Positions 47,488 to 57,161 are shown, numbered from the stretch's first letter. The stretch: DNA of 64,000 nucleotides from Psychrobacter pacificensis (GCF_900101915.1 NZ_FNAL01000003.1:91457-155456); one strand, 5' to 3'. Numbers and translations are program-made. Notes: a model not told the origin generated them from the sequence alone.

Positions 47488-49215
47488 ATGAGTGAGCACT
47501 CAAGCAATAATGCACAAAAAAACGACTTTATTCGTAATATCATTCGTGATGATATTAAAGCGCAAAAATACCCCCAAATCGTAACGCGATTTCCCCCTGA
47601 ACCAAACGGCTATTTGCACTTGGGTCATGTCAAATCAATCTGTCTAAACTTTGGTATTGCTGAGGAGTTTGGCGGGGTCTGTAACCTGCGTTTTGATGAC
47701 ACCAACCCAACGGCAGAAAAACAAGACTTCATCGACAATATCGAAAACGATGTCAAATGGCTTGGGTTTGAGTGGGCAGGCGAGGCGCATCATGCCTCAG
47801 GTTATTTTGATCAGCTCTATGCGTGGGCGGTGCAGCTTATCGAGCAGGGCGACGCTTATGTGGATTTGCAGTCGCCTGAACAAATCCGCGACAACCGCGG
47901 CTCATTTAATGAGGCAGGTACGCCATCACCGCAACGTGATGCCAGTGTCGCAGAAAACTTAGCGCGCTTTAATGAGATGAAAGACGGCAAGTTTGCCGAA
48001 GGCGAAGCGGTGCTACGTGCCAAGATTGATATGGCCAGCCCAAACATGAACATGCGTGACCCTGTCATCTACCGCGTCATGCACCAAGCGCATCATCAAA
48101 CCGGCGATAAATGGTGCATCTATCCGATGTATGACTTTGCCCATCCGCTCTCTGATGCGCTCGAAGGTATTACTCATTCGTTGTGTACACTGGAGTTTGA
48201 AGACCATCGTCCGTTTTATGATTGGACGGTAGAAAAAATCGGCTTTGAGGTGCCGCCGCATCAGTATGAGTTTAGCCGCTTAAATGTCGACCACACCATG
48301 ACCAGTAAGCGTAAACTCAAACAGTTGGTCGATGAAGGGGTGGTAAGCGGCTGGGATGACCCGCGTATGCCGACCATCGCAGGCATGCGCCGCCGTGGTT
48401 ATACGCCAGAGGGTCTGCGCGATTTCTGTGAGCGCGTTGGCGTGACCAAAGTCGACAGCGTTGTTGATTTTCGTCTATTAGAATTTAGCATTCGTCAATC
48501 ACTCGAGACGACGACCGCGCGCGGCATGGCAGTGCTTAAGCCGTTAAAAGTGACGATTACTAACTTCTATGATGCGGTTAGCAGCTGGGAGTCACAAAAG
48601 GCCGATAGCGTCAATGCGCGCTGGGATGAAGACGCTCAGACTCTATGGCTCAAGCAGCCAAAACATCCTAACGTCGATATGGGTGAGCGTGAGATTCCAT
48701 TCACCGAAACCCTTTATATCGACCAAGGCGACTATGAGATTGAGCCGCCAGCCGGTTATAAGCGCCTGTCACCAGTAAAGCCAGAAATCCGCCTGCGTAA
48801 CACCTATGTGCTGGCCGTGACTGAGCATATTACTGACGATGCTGGTAATGTGACCGAGCTAAAAGCGACGATTGATCCTGCGACATTGGGCAACAACCCT
48901 GAAGGCCGCAAAGTCAAAGGCGTGATTCATTGGGTATCAGCCAGCCTTGGCGTGCCTGCGACCGTGCGTATGTATGAGCAGTTATTTAGTGTCGAGGACC
49001 CAGGTAGTGCCAGTGATGTGCATCAAGTACTCAATCCCAATTCATTGACTGAGCTTGCAGCAGTGGTTGAGCCGTCATTGGCCAACGCAGATGCTGGCAC
49101 GCGCTTTCAGTTTGAGCGTGAAGGCTACTTCATCGCCGATAGCGAAGAGCACACCAGTGACAAGCCGGTATTTAACCAAATCGTCAGCTTACGCGACAGT
49201 TATAAGCCAGCTTAA
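47488..49215 (+). CDS. glnS: Glutaminyl-tRNA synthetase
   Basis: This 575-residue class I synthetase charges tRNA-Gln. FPPEPNGYLHLGHVKSICL holds the HIGH motif and TMTSKRKLKQLV the KMSKS-like loop. The C-terminal anticodon-binding beta-barrels follow, with EREIPFTETLYID and GVIHWVSA. Length matches the E. coli enzyme plus about 20 residues. It is divergent from ppiB-lpxH and ends in its own terminator. Confidence 0.97.
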   Translation: MSEHSSNNAQKNDFIRNIIRDDIKAQKYPQIVTRFPPEPNGYLHLGHVKSICLNFGIAEEFGGVCNLRFDDTNPTAEKQDFIDNIENDVKWLGFEWAGEAHHASGYFDQLYAWAVQLIEQGDAYVDLQSPEQIRDNRGSFNEAGTPSPQRDASVAENLARFNEMKDGKFAEGEAVLRAKIDMASPNMNMRDPVIYRVMHQAHHQTGDKWCIYPMYDFAHPLSDALEGITHSLCTLEFEDHRPFYDWTVEKIGFEVPPHQYEFSRLNVDHTMTSKRKLKQLVDEGVVSGWDDPRMPTIAGMRRRGYTPEGLRDFCERVGVTKVDSVVDFRLLEFSIRQSLETTTARGMAVLKPLKVTITNFYDAVSSWESQKADSVNARWDEDAQTLWLKQPKHPNVDMGEREIPFTETLYIDQGDYEIEPPAGYKRLSPVKPEIRLRNTYVLAVTEHITDDAGNVTELKATIDPATLGNNPEGRKVKGVIHWVSASLGVPATVRMYEQLFSVEDPGSASDVHQVLNPNSLTELAAVVEPSLANADAGTRFQFEREGYFIADSEEHTSDKPVFNQIVSLRDSYKPA

Positions 49216-49287
49216 TGCATAGCCTTTGAGCTTGCCCTTAGGGCTTAACGTCAAATTATTATGTCAAATCATTGTCCTTTTATACTG

Positions 49288-49320
49288 ACCCATCTCTAGT
49301 GCGCTAGGGGTGGGTTTTTT
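49288..49320 (+). terminator. Intrinsic terminator of glnS
   Basis: A 12-bp stem, ACCCATCTCTAG/CTAGGGGTGGGT with loop TGCG, is followed by a T run. The rest of the gap up to 49595 is AT-rich and shows no gene; it should contain the promoter of the peroxiredoxin gene. Confidence 0.88.
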
Positions 49321-49594
49321 ATGAACTTTGCTTGTGGGATACAGGCATGGTAGTTTAATGCGCTATGCTACCTATATACTGGTTTATTTAGTGATAAATG
49401 GAATAAACGCATTACAATCCTTCACAAGACATTCATAACCAGTTTGGTACTATAAAGTGAGTTTTTATTGATGCGCTAGACGGGATAAGCAAATGATCAA
49501 ACCGTCTCGCACATTGCAATAATCGGTTTATAATAATAGAGCGCATAAGACAGTAAGATCGGCGCTCATCATTCATATAAATAAGGAATTTAGT

Positions 49595-50233
49595 ATGGCA
49601 CATTTACGTTTAGGCGACACCGCACCAAACTTTGATGCAACCACCACAGAGGGTGATATTAATTTTTATGATTGGGCGGGTGATAGCTGGGTGGTATTGT
49701 TTTCGCATCCTGCCGACTATACGCCAGTTTGTACCACTGAGCTTGGCCGCACCGCTGCATTGGGCGGTGAGTTCCAAAAACGCAATGTCAAGCCGATTGC
49801 TTTGTCAGTGGACGGCTTAGAAGATCACAAAGGCTGGGTCAGCGACATCGAAGAGACACAAGGCGCTGCGGTGAAATTCCCTATCATTGCAGACTCTGAT
49901 CGCACGGTTGCGGATTTGTATGACATGATTCACCCAAATGCTGATAACACCGCGACAGTTCGCAGCGTGTTTATCATTGATCCAAATAAAAAAGTACGTC
50001 TGACCCTGACCTATCCAGCCAGTTGTGGTCGTAACTTTGATGAGATCGTTCGGGTCATCGATGCGCTACAGTTGTCTGATGAATATAATGTTGCCACACC
50101 AGTCGACTGGAAAGATGGCGACGATGTGATCATCCCGCCAAGTGTCAAAAACGAAGACATCCCTGCCAACTATCCAAAAGGCCATACAGAAATTAAGCCC
50201 TATCTACGTACCACACCTGCCCCTAATAAATAA
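49595..50233 (+). CDS. Peroxiredoxin of the Prx6 (1-Cys type) family
   Basis: This 212-residue enzyme reduces hydrogen and alkyl peroxides. The peroxidatic Cys is in SHPADYTPVCTTELGR (about residue 47). The Prx6-type C-terminal half shows RSVFIIDPNKKVRLTLTYPA followed by SCGRNFDEIVRVIDALQL and the long C-terminal arm. The second Cys (in ASCGRN) is not at the usual resolving position of AhpC. AAGGAAT precedes the ATG. A single-gene unit. Confidence 0.92.
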   Translation: MAHLRLGDTAPNFDATTTEGDINFYDWAGDSWVVLFSHPADYTPVCTTELGRTAALGGEFQKRNVKPIALSVDGLEDHKGWVSDIEETQGAAVKFPIIADSDRTVADLYDMIHPNADNTATVRSVFIIDPNKKVRLTLTYPASCGRNFDEIVRVIDALQLSDEYNVATPVDWKDGDDVIIPPSVKNEDIPANYPKGHTEIKPYLRTTPAPNK

Positions 50234-50265
50234 GTGGCAGTGAATGGCAAGTCGCATGATACAAA

Positions 50266-50297
50266 GTCTCACGACGTAAAGTTGTGAGGCTTTTTTT
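50266..50297 (+). terminator. Intrinsic terminator of the peroxiredoxin gene
   Basis: A 10-bp stem, GTCTCACGAC/GTTGTGAGGC with loop GTAAA, is followed by seven T. Confidence 0.87.
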
Positions 50298-50528
50298 ATA
50301 TCTCAACTGTCGTATTTATCTAGCTTTAGGCCTCTGCCGTGGCAAAAGACAAGAAAGCTTTGCTATGGTGCGCTGAGTAAGCTATAACTATGATAGAGCG
50401 TCAGGATGTGAGCCAGATTTGAGTGGGTCGTAGCCACTCAATACGAATGCTCAGCAAGGCTCGTTACTCATTACAATAATGGCTGGCAGCGCTAAATCGT
50501 TATCTATCTATTTTACAAGGAGTTTATC

Positions 50529-51191
50529 ATGAAAAAACTATACGTCACTCGTACTGCCCCAAACCCGCGTAAAGCTTTGATACTTTTGGCATCAAAAGGG
50601 ATTGATGTCGATGACATGGATGACGTCGATGTGATAGATATCGACTTTGCAGCCAACGAGCAGATATCGGCGGAATTTACCAAGATCAATCCGATGCAGA
50701 CGGTACCGGTCTTGACCTTAGACGATGGGACGGTGCTCAACGACTCACAAGCGGTCTGTGAGTATCTAGACCGCGTCTATGGCGAGCGCTCTGTGATGGG
50801 AAATGATGTGGTACAGCGCGCGCAAGTTTGCGCCATGCGCCGGATCGCTGAGTTTGAGGTGTTGTACAACCTAATGCTGGCGTTTCAGCACAGTCATCCT
50901 TCCAAGGCTCAGCGCGTCGAGCAGGTTCCTGAGTTTGTCCAGCCATCTATCGCCCGTGCTACCAAAGCCATGGGCTATTTTGAGAACGCTTTAGTAGGTC
51001 GCGACTATCTCGTGGGTGAGCAGTTAAGCTTTGCCGATATTGTGCTGTATTTGGGGTTGGATTTTGGCAAAATACTTAAAGTTGACCCAAGCGAGCAAGG
51101 TGAAAACCTAGCGCGCTTTTATCAAAAAATGAATGAGCGCTTCAGCATCAAAAACATGGCTAAAGCTAAGCCTGCGGAAATCAATGATTAG
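50529..51191 (+). CDS. Glutathione S-transferase family protein
   Basis: This 220-residue protein has an N-terminal thioredoxin-like domain: LYVTRTAPNPRKALILLASKGID, then PMQTVPVLTLDDGTVLNDSQAVCEYLD, which carries the cis-Pro and the Ser-type glutathione-binding loop (DSQA). The C-terminal helical domain has YLVGEQLSFADIVLYLGLDF, the usual N-capping region. Substrate is unknown. AAGGAG precedes the ATG. It is a single-gene unit, ending in a terminator just before the insertion sequence. Confidence 0.9.
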   Translation: MKKLYVTRTAPNPRKALILLASKGIDVDDMDDVDVIDIDFAANEQISAEFTKINPMQTVPVLTLDDGTVLNDSQAVCEYLDRVYGERSVMGNDVVQRAQVCAMRRIAEFEVLYNLMLAFQHSHPSKAQRVEQVPEFVQPSIARATKAMGYFENALVGRDYLVGEQLSFADIVLYLGLDFGKILKVDPSEQGENLARFYQKMNERFSIKNMAKAKPAEIND

Positions 51192-51253
51192 ATAAAGAGA
51201 TACATCGCAAGTTCTATTGTTTTTAGATGCTTGCTCATTAAAGATAATATCGG

Positions 51254-51287
51254 GGGTAGCTAATATGTATTAGCTATCCTTTTTTTG
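51254..51287 (+). terminator. Intrinsic terminator of the GST gene
   Basis: A 12-bp near-perfect stem, GGGTAGCTAATA/TATTAGCTATCC, is followed by seven T. It lies about 20 bp before the left end of the insertion sequence, which therefore did not disrupt this transcription unit. Confidence 0.87.
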
Positions 51288-51306
51288 TCCATGAAATTAA
51301 CGACAT

Positions 51307-52219
51307 TATAGTCACTGCACTACAAAAGAGTTATGATTTGGATGAATATCATAAAACAATTTAGATAAGTCATTTTCCATCCAACCTTGGCGTAAAAACT
51401 TCACTTGAGCCCATTTTTTCTCGATGGGATTTAAGTCAGGACTATAAGGTGGTAAGAATAGAAGCCTATGACCATGCCTGTTAAGCAGCTTTTGAACGCG
51501 CTTATGAAAGGTCGCATTATCAATAACGATCACACATTTCTTCTTAAGCTTTGGTATCAGCGTGAACTTGCACCAGTGATAGAAAACCTCTTTATTGATG
51601 TTGGTCTTTAAATAGTCGAGTGCAAACAGCATTTTGCCAAAGAGCGCACCAATGACGTTGGTTCGCTCTTTGGCTTGCCAGTTGTAACTGCCAATGCAGG
51701 GGCTACCAATGGGTGCATAGCCACAAGGGCGCATCGTTTCACTCTCAAAGCTACTCTCATCCATGTAGACAATAGCAAAGCCTTGAGCGATGTAGTGGTT
51801 AAGTTTTTTTAGGTAGTGAGCCCTCTTTAGTGGACAAGCTTTGGGATGCTCAAGTGTTTTTTTTTGCTAACACCAATACGCTTTAAGGCTTTGCTGATGC
51901 CTGTTGGGCTACAATTAAAACGCTGTGCTCGCTCATAGTGATAATCGTCAGGGTGGTCTTTGACATCTTGAGCTAAGGCTTCATCCTCTATTTTGTAGGG
52001 CTTAATATATCGGGTGGTTTTACTATGAAGACGCTTTTTCCACTTCTGGATAGTCGTTGGACTGATATCATAGAAAACAGCAGCTTCGGCAAAGGTCATG
52101 CCCTCATCTAAGCTTTTTAAAACTTGTTTGCGATAATCTAGGGAGTAAGTCATGGTCATTTATACTGGTAATCGTTTAGTTGATTTATTGTATAACATTT
52201 TTGTGGTCATCTGACTATA
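51307..52219 (-). mobile_element. IS630-family insertion sequence (about 0.91 kb)
   Basis: The element is bounded by imperfect terminal inverted repeats: TATAGTCACTGCACTACAAA at the left (51307 on) and TATAGTCAGATGACCACAAA at the right (read inward from 52219), with 21 of the first 28 positions the same. The outermost TA on each side is the likely duplicated TA target typical of IS630/Tc1 elements. The single transposase is in two frames joined by an A9 run. It is intergenic, between a terminated GST gene and a lipoprotein gene, so no host gene is broken. Both ends and all catalytic residues are present, so it could be active. Confidence 0.88.
51312..52159 (-). CDS. IS630-family transposase, two frames joined by a probable -1 frameshift
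   Basis: The first frame (52159 to 51827, 110 residues) is a HTH DNA-binding part: MTMTYSLDYRKQVLKSLDEG, then FYDISPTTIQKWKKR. The second frame is the DDE catalytic part, with Asp in YMDESSFE, Asp in VIVIDNATFHK and Glu in LNPIEKKWAQVK, ending at 51312 inside the left terminal repeat. The frames meet at a run of nine A (plus-strand T9, 51857-51865). A -1 shift there gives KKKTLEHPKACPLKRAHYLK, the normal continuity of IS630 transposases. Programmed frameshifting is known in this family; a simple mutation is the alternative. Confidence 0.88.
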
Positions 52220-52436
52220 GATAGCAGAGTAATAAAAGAATTTCAAACATAATAAAAATCAACATTTTATTACATAAGCTAATAATGCTCGGTCTATAGT
52301 GGTTAATTTAACGTGATTATAATAACGATATTCCAGAACAGTTAATTAAATGTTTTTTCAAAACATGCAAGACCAGCAAGTATATAGAAATAAGTAATCG
52401 AGAAAATTGATATACGCTTACTAAGAGGTTCGTAAT

Positions 52437-53375
52437 ATGGTAGGTAGAGCCAAAAAATCAGCACTGACAACGTTTTTATTGCCAAGTATTGTGGCGGTGA
52501 GCTTGGTGCTGAGCGCTTGTCAAAAAGAAAACACGGCTCACGACAATGAAGGATCAGGTATCTCCAATACTGGTGAAAAAATAGACTCACTAGCGATCGA
52601 GGATAGGGCCTCGGATACCAACTCAGCAACTACTGAATCTGGCTCGACGACATTTACTCCCGAAGAAAAGCTGATGAATACTTTGTCTCGTCATCGTTGG
52701 AGCTTGGTTAGGGCAACGGATGCCAATGAGCAGCCTATAAGTGAGCTTACAGATATCGATGGTCAGGGGACTCTGGTATTTAATCCAGAAACACTTATCT
52801 ATAGTGTCGGTTGTAATACAATAAGCGCTGCTTATCAGCTGCAAGGACATACATTGGGTATCGAGGAAGGAATGAGCACCAAAATGTCTTGTAGCGATCT
52901 TGATATGGCAGAAAACACATTAAATACATTAATGCTAGGAAATAGTGAGTTAAAAATAGAGCAAGGTGACAGCCCAGTATTGACTCAGTTTACCAACGAT
53001 AATGTCACTTTGGTATGGAATGGCAGACTCACACCACAAGCGAAATACAATAGTAAGGGCGAGACGGTATTTTGGGCAGTGAATGCCAAAGAAGTCAATT
53101 GTGATATGAATGGTGAAAAGCAGTGTCTCCAAGTTAGGCCTGTCACTTACAACGACCAAGGTGTCAAAGTTAGTGAAGGGAAGTGGAGAGTATTTGCGGG
53201 AGAAATAGATGGATACCAGCATGACGGTATGCACGAAGAAGTATTACGATTGCAGCGCTACCGATTAGAGACTAACGAATTAATAGAGTCAGATGAGACA
53301 ACAGAAAATGATAATGATGATGAAAAGTATGCATATGTACTCGATGCTGTCATTGAAAGTGCAGTCGTAGAGTAG
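52437..53375 (+). CDS. Lipoprotein with META (HslJ-like) and DUF4377 domains
   Basis: This 312-residue protein has a signal peptide with lipobox VLSAC near residue 28, so it is membrane-anchored by lipid. After a Ser/Asp/Thr-rich linker (about 30-80) comes a META domain: HRWSLVRATDANEQPI, YSVGCNTISAAYQL and the STKMSCSDLDMAEN segment typical of HslJ-like proteins. The C-terminal part (about 212-300) has VNAKEVNCDMNGEKQCLQVR and GYQHDGMHEEVLRLQRY, matching DUF4377. Function is not established; HslJ relates to heat and novobiocin response. The start ATG has only a weak ribosome site. Confidence 0.82.
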   Translation: MVGRAKKSALTTFLLPSIVAVSLVLSACQKENTAHDNEGSGISNTGEKIDSLAIEDRASDTNSATTESGSTTFTPEEKLMNTLSRHRWSLVRATDANEQPISELTDIDGQGTLVFNPETLIYSVGCNTISAAYQLQGHTLGIEEGMSTKMSCSDLDMAENTLNTLMLGNSELKIEQGDSPVLTQFTNDNVTLVWNGRLTPQAKYNSKGETVFWAVNAKEVNCDMNGEKQCLQVRPVTYNDQGVKVSEGKWRVFAGEIDGYQHDGMHEEVLRLQRYRLETNELIESDETTENDNDDEKYAYVLDAVIESAVVE

Positions 53376-53426
53376 TCCGCTATAATTTCGTCTTGCAAAT
53401 GATAAAGTGACAGTGCTGGTACTCAT

Positions 53427-53458
53427 AAAAAACACGCATCCAATGGCGCGTGTTTTTT
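53427..53458. terminator. Bidirectional terminator between the lipoprotein gene and ruvC
   Basis: AAAAAACACGC (53427-53437) pairs with GCGTGTTTTTT (53448-53458), a perfect 11-bp stem with A and T runs that serves both converging genes. Confidence 0.87.
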
Positions 53459-53517
53459 ATTGTCTCACTATTTTAATGCCTATTGGTTTTAAAGCTTGTC
53501 TGCTTTAACGCCTATCT

Positions 53518-54102
53518 TTAACGCAAGTTACCCAAATCTTCTTCGGTCAAACGCCAACGACCCTTTTTCTTAGAGCCACCGCGTCCTCGCATAGAGCTAT
53601 TAAGTAGTATTTTATTCATAGAATGGCTTGAGTGCGCATGACAAATAGCACAAGCAAGACCATCGGCTGCATCCTGCTGTGGTACGACTTCTAACTGTAG
53701 TATGCGGCAAACCATCTCCTGCACTTGCTCTTTAGCAGCAGCACCATAGCCGCACACCGCTTGTTTGATCTGCCGAGCAGTATACTCTGATACTTCTAAA
53801 TCCAAGGCGACCATCGCTGCAATAGCCGCGCCTCGTGCTTGCCCAAGCTTGAGTGCAGAATCAGGGTTTTCTGCCATAAAGACTTGTTCAATCGCCGTAT
53901 AGATAGGCTCGTCAGTGTATTTTAAGTGATGCTGCGTAATGCGGGTCAATCCATTAAAAATACGCTTGAGGCGTTCAGGCATCTCTTTGGTATCTGTGCG
54001 AATCGTGCCTGCATCGATATAAGTGAGCTTATCACCCGTCTGCTGGACTATTCCATAACCCGTCATGCGTGACCCTGGGTCGATCCCGATAATAATTGCC
54101 AT
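53518..54102 (-). CDS. ruvC: Crossover junction endodeoxyribonuclease RuvC
   Basis: RuvC resolves Holliday junctions. The 194-residue protein has the acidic catalytic residues in [14 protein letters not shown] (D8), TAIEQVFM (Glu) and [15 protein letters not shown] (Asp pair). [16 protein letters not shown] is also typical. A basic C-terminal tail of about 20 residues ([11 protein letters not shown]) extends beyond the E. coli protein. ruvA and ruvB are not adjacent. Confidence 0.96.
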   Translation of the reverse strand: MAIIIGIDPGSRMTGYGIVQQTGDKLTYIDAGTIRTDTKEMPERLKRIFNGLTRITQHHLKYTDEPIYTAIEQVFMAENPDSALKLGQARGAAIAAMVALDLEVSEYTARQIKQAVCGYGAAAKEQVQEMVCRILQLEVVPQQDAADGLACAICHAHSSHSMNKILLNSSMRGRGGSKKKGRWRLTEEDLGNLR

Positions 54103-54255
54103 AGTATTCCGTCTTGCTTACATTTTGTTTTATGGCTTAAAAATCAGCCGTAAGTTTGATAGTATAGCAACCAATCCCCATATACATCATATGTTAGCCA
54201 TTTTAATTTGCATGGCGCTCAATTTATTGGTTTTTATTTTATAGGACGACACTTT

Positions 54256-54876
54256 ATGGGTCAGATAGTTGGTATAGCCATCGTTTGGTTTATTATCGAG
54301 ATGCTACTGTGGTATTTGCTTGCTCAGTTTATGAGCGGCTGGTGGGTATTCATGTGGTTTATTGTCGCAGCAGTGATCGGTATTTCTCTTATACGCAAAG
54401 GTATGGCTTCTTTGAATCCAATGGCTCAGCAGATGAAAGCAGGTGGTATGATGAATCCTGCAATGCGTCCACCAGAGTCCACCATGATTAAGAGCATTGC
54501 CATGGCAGTCGCTGGTATCTTGCTACTTATTCCAGGTGTGCTGAGTGATGTGCTCGCGCTACTCGTGATCTTGCCACCAGTACAAAAGAAACTCAAGGAC
54601 TTTGCCAATAACTATGTCATGAACAATCAGCAAAAAATGATGGAAATGATGGCAAAACAGATGGGTGGTCAAATGGGCGGCCAAAATCCATTTGGTGGAA
54701 TGGGTGGTCAGAATCCATTCGGTGGCGTAGGCGGTATGAATAACCAAAATCCATTTGGTCAGCAACAGCAAAACCCGTTTGGTGACGTATTTAAACAGCA
54801 TACGACTGTTGATGGTACGGCCAAAAACATCCCTAAAGATGTGAAAAAAATTACCAAATCTGCTAATGACGAGTAA
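54256..54876 (+). CDS. fxsA: FxsA-family membrane protein with NPFG-repeat tail
   Basis: FxsA was named for suppression of F exclusion of phage T7 when overproduced; its normal role is unknown. From the ATG at 54256 it has 206 residues. Membrane segments are visible at IVGIAIVWFIIEMLLWYLL, WWVFMWFIVAAVIGISLI and the family signature AGILLLIPGVLSDVLALLVILPP. The C-terminal tail is Gly/Gln/Asn/Met-rich, with four NPFG units in about 45 residues (QNPFGGMGG, QNPFGGVGG, QNPFGQ, QNPFGD). An in-frame TTG at 54208 is a less likely start. Confidence 0.88.
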   Translation: MGQIVGIAIVWFIIEMLLWYLLAQFMSGWWVFMWFIVAAVIGISLIRKGMASLNPMAQQMKAGGMMNPAMRPPESTMIKSIAMAVAGILLLIPGVLSDVLALLVILPPVQKKLKDFANNYVMNNQQKMMEMMAKQMGGQMGGQNPFGGMGGQNPFGGVGGMNNQNPFGQQQQNPFGDVFKQHTTVDGTAKNIPKDVKKITKSANDE

Positions 54877-54904
54877 CGATGATTTAGTCATTCATTAGGC
54901 ATAG

Positions 54905-54941
54905 AAAAAGCCCCTTTCGCTAATAACGAAAGGGGCTTTTT
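54905..54941. terminator. Bidirectional terminator between fxsA and ssrS
   Basis: A 15-bp perfect stem, AAAAAGCCCCTTTCG/CGAAAGGGGCTTTTT with loop CTAATAA, is among the strongest in the window and can terminate both directions. Confidence 0.9.
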
Positions 54942-54996
54942 GGTGGCAGTAAATACATTAATTATAAAGAACATATTTACAAACCGAATAAAACAA

Positions 54997-55181
54997 CCGA
55001 AGTGCCGCTGTAAGATGGTGACCCATGAACCGTGAAGTTCAGGGCGGATGCGTCATCCTCTCTGCAGGTTTCCTGATACACCGCAAGCGGTGCAGGCATA
55101 CACAATGAGACGATAGGTACCACATCCTGGTAAAGCATTATCGGCTCAGGGAATAAACATCTACTAGCCAACACTTCAGAA
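54997..55181 (-). ncRNA. ssrS: 6S RNA (ssrS)
   Basis: 6S RNA binds the sigma-70 RNA polymerase holoenzyme and lowers transcription in stationary phase. Read on the minus strand, the conserved 5' half CCCTGAGCCGATA is followed by TTTACCAGGATGTGG, as in other gammaproteobacterial 6S RNAs, and the 3' half carries the CCGCCCTGAACTTCACGGTTC stretch and TACAGCGGCACTTC. The ends pair: GAAGTG (55177-55172) with CACTTC (55004-54999). The length of about 185 nt is canonical. A sigma-70 promoter with 17-bp spacing starts transcription at its 5' end. A 65-codon open frame inside it is not a gene. End positions are accurate to a few bases. Confidence 0.88.
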
Positions 55182-55188
55182 TAGACTC

Positions 55189-55217
55189 ATCTTAACCAAT
55201 GAGATGAATGATTGCAA
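55189..55217 (-). promoter_or_regulatory. Sigma-70 promoter of 6S RNA
   Basis: On the minus strand TTGCAA (55217-55212) and TAAGAT (55194-55189) are 17 bp apart. Transcription would start at about 55182, exactly at the folded 5' end of the 6S RNA. The remaining gap to gpmI (55218-55419) shows no further gene and should hold the gpmI promoter. Confidence 0.75.
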
Positions 55218-55419
55218 GTAGGATTTACAGATTGATACGCAGTATTGTTACCTAGTATCTGTGGTAGGTTTTGAGCTTTTGATAACGATACAAACCCCAT
55301 CATTTTTTAGTGAAAAATTGTCAGTTTTTCAGCTATTTTAAGATATGTGTTAATATATAGGGCTTTCCATACCCTAACATAGCATTGAAGGCGTTCATTC
55401 ACTCGAGGAGCGGTAATAT

Positions 55420-57084
55420 ATGACCAGTACCCAGCAAGCATCAGAATCTATTGGCGACAATCAGGCGCAGCAGCTCAGCAGTAAGCAAGAAGACGGCGCA
55501 CAGAATAAAAAAACGCCGCATGTCTTAATGATATTAGACGGCTTCGGTCATCGTGAAGAAGATAAAGATAACGCCATTGCTGCGGCAAATATGCCAAATC
55601 TAGATAGGATTTACCAAAAATACCCTCATGGACTGATTTCTGCTTCAGGAGAAGATGTAGGTCTGCCAGATGGTCAGTTTGGTAACTCAGAAGTTGGCCA
55701 CATGAATTTGGGTGCTGGCCGTGTTCTTTATCAAGACTCGACTCGCATCTCAAATGAGCTTGCCAATCGCGAATTCTACAAAAACGAAGCATTGGTTGAC
55801 GCAGTAAAAGCGGCCAATGAGCTTGGCGGTAACGTACATATTATGGGTCTGCTCTCAGACGGCGGTGTTCACTCACATCAAGACCATATCGAGGGTATGT
55901 GCCATTCAGCATTGGTTCATGGTGCCAAAAACGTCTTTATCCATTGTTTCTTAGATGGCCGCGATACCCCGCCCAAATCTGCGGATAAATATATCAATCG
56001 TTTGCGCGATTACATTGATAAGCTTAATGCTCATTATGAAGGCGGGCGCGTACAGATTGCCAGCATCATCGGTCGCTACTATGCAATGGACCGAGACAAC
56101 CGCTGGGATCGCGTACAAAAAGCTTATGAGCTGATCACTGAAGGTAAGGCAGATCGCTTTTCGACACGTGCGGACGGTGCTGTCCAAGCGGCTTATAAGG
56201 CACGTGAGACTGACGAATTTATCAGCCCGACGACTGTCATCGGACGTGATGAGGTGCCTTATACCGTCGAAGACAATGATGCGCTGATCTTTATGAACTT
56301 CCGTGCCGACCGTGCTCGCGAGCTTGCCCAAGCCTTTGTTTTACCTGATCATGAGTTTTCAGGTTTTGCCCGTCAAAAGCAGCCAAAACTTGCCGCCTTT
56401 GTGATGTTGACCAAGTATTCTGATGTATTGGCGGATAATCCAAAAACCAGCATCGCTTACTATCCAACGTCTTTGGCCAATACCTTGGGAGAGTATCTGC
56501 AGGATCAAGGTAAAACCCAACTACGTATCGCAGAAACTGAGAAGTATGCGCATGTGACGTTTTTCTTTAGTGGTGGCCGTGAAGAAGAGTATGATGGCGA
56601 AACGCGTATCCTAGTACCTTCTCCAGATGTTGCCACTTATGACTTGAAGCCTGAGATGAGCGCGCCTGAAGTGACGGATAAATTAGTAGAAGCGATTGAA
56701 TCTGGCCAATATGATGTGCTCGTTGTCAATTATGCCAATGGAGATATGGTAGGTCATACAGGGGTTTTTGATGCTGCGGTAAAGGCGGTCGAAGCGTTGG
56801 ATGTCTGTGTGGGCCGTATCGAGTCGGCAGTAAAAGCGGCTGGCGGCGATATGCTGATCACAGCTGATCACGGTAACTGTGAGCAAATGCAAGACTACGA
56901 AAGTGGTCAAGTACATACTCAGCATACGACAGAGCATGTACCGCTGATTTACGTAGGCACACAAAAACTACAGGTACGTCGTGGCGGTAAGCTCAGTGAT
57001 GTGGCACCGACTATTTTGGCACTAATGAATGTTGATGCACCCACCGAAATGACTGGTGAGAGTTTATTGGTTTCAGCATCTTAA
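55420..57084 (+). CDS. gpmI: 2,3-bisphosphoglycerate-independent phosphoglycerate mutase
   Basis: GpmI interconverts 3- and 2-phosphoglycerate using two Mn ions. The 554-residue protein has the metal Asp in [13 protein letters not shown] and the phosphorylated Ser in [41 protein letters not shown] and [11 protein letters not shown] supply other active-site residues. A Gln/Ser/Asp-rich N-terminal extension of about 30 residues precedes the domain. GAGGAG is seen upstream of the ATG. Single-gene unit with its own terminator. Confidence 0.97.
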   Translation: MTSTQQASESIGDNQAQQLSSKQEDGAQNKKTPHVLMILDGFGHREEDKDNAIAAANMPNLDRIYQKYPHGLISASGEDVGLPDGQFGNSEVGHMNLGAGRVLYQDSTRISNELANREFYKNEALVDAVKAANELGGNVHIMGLLSDGGVHSHQDHIEGMCHSALVHGAKNVFIHCFLDGRDTPPKSADKYINRLRDYIDKLNAHYEGGRVQIASIIGRYYAMDRDNRWDRVQKAYELITEGKADRFSTRADGAVQAAYKARETDEFISPTTVIGRDEVPYTVEDNDALIFMNFRADRARELAQAFVLPDHEFSGFARQKQPKLAAFVMLTKYSDVLADNPKTSIAYYPTSLANTLGEYLQDQGKTQLRIAETEKYAHVTFFFSGGREEEYDGETRILVPSPDVATYDLKPEMSAPEVTDKLVEAIESGQYDVLVVNYANGDMVGHTGVFDAAVKAVEALDVCVGRIESAVKAAGGDMLITADHGNCEQMQDYESGQVHTQHTTEHVPLIYVGTQKLQVRRGGKLSDVAPTILALMNVDAPTEMTGESLLVSAS

Positions 57085-57161
57085 GCCAGTTGTCTCAGAT
57101 TATCCGTACATCGGATAATCTGTAAAGACATGGCTCGTTAGCTGAATGATATAAACCAGAA

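Noticed and set aside
50320..50400. Possible third copy of the intergenic repeat (GGCCTCTGCCGTGGC ... CAAGAAAGC)
   Set aside because: Only short pieces agree and the pairing ends are missing; I could not support it as the same family.
54977..55174. A 65-codon open frame on the minus strand between fxsA and gpmI
   Set aside because: It lies almost wholly within the 6S RNA, with no ribosome site; the conserved signal there is RNA structure and the CCCTGAGCCGATA core.
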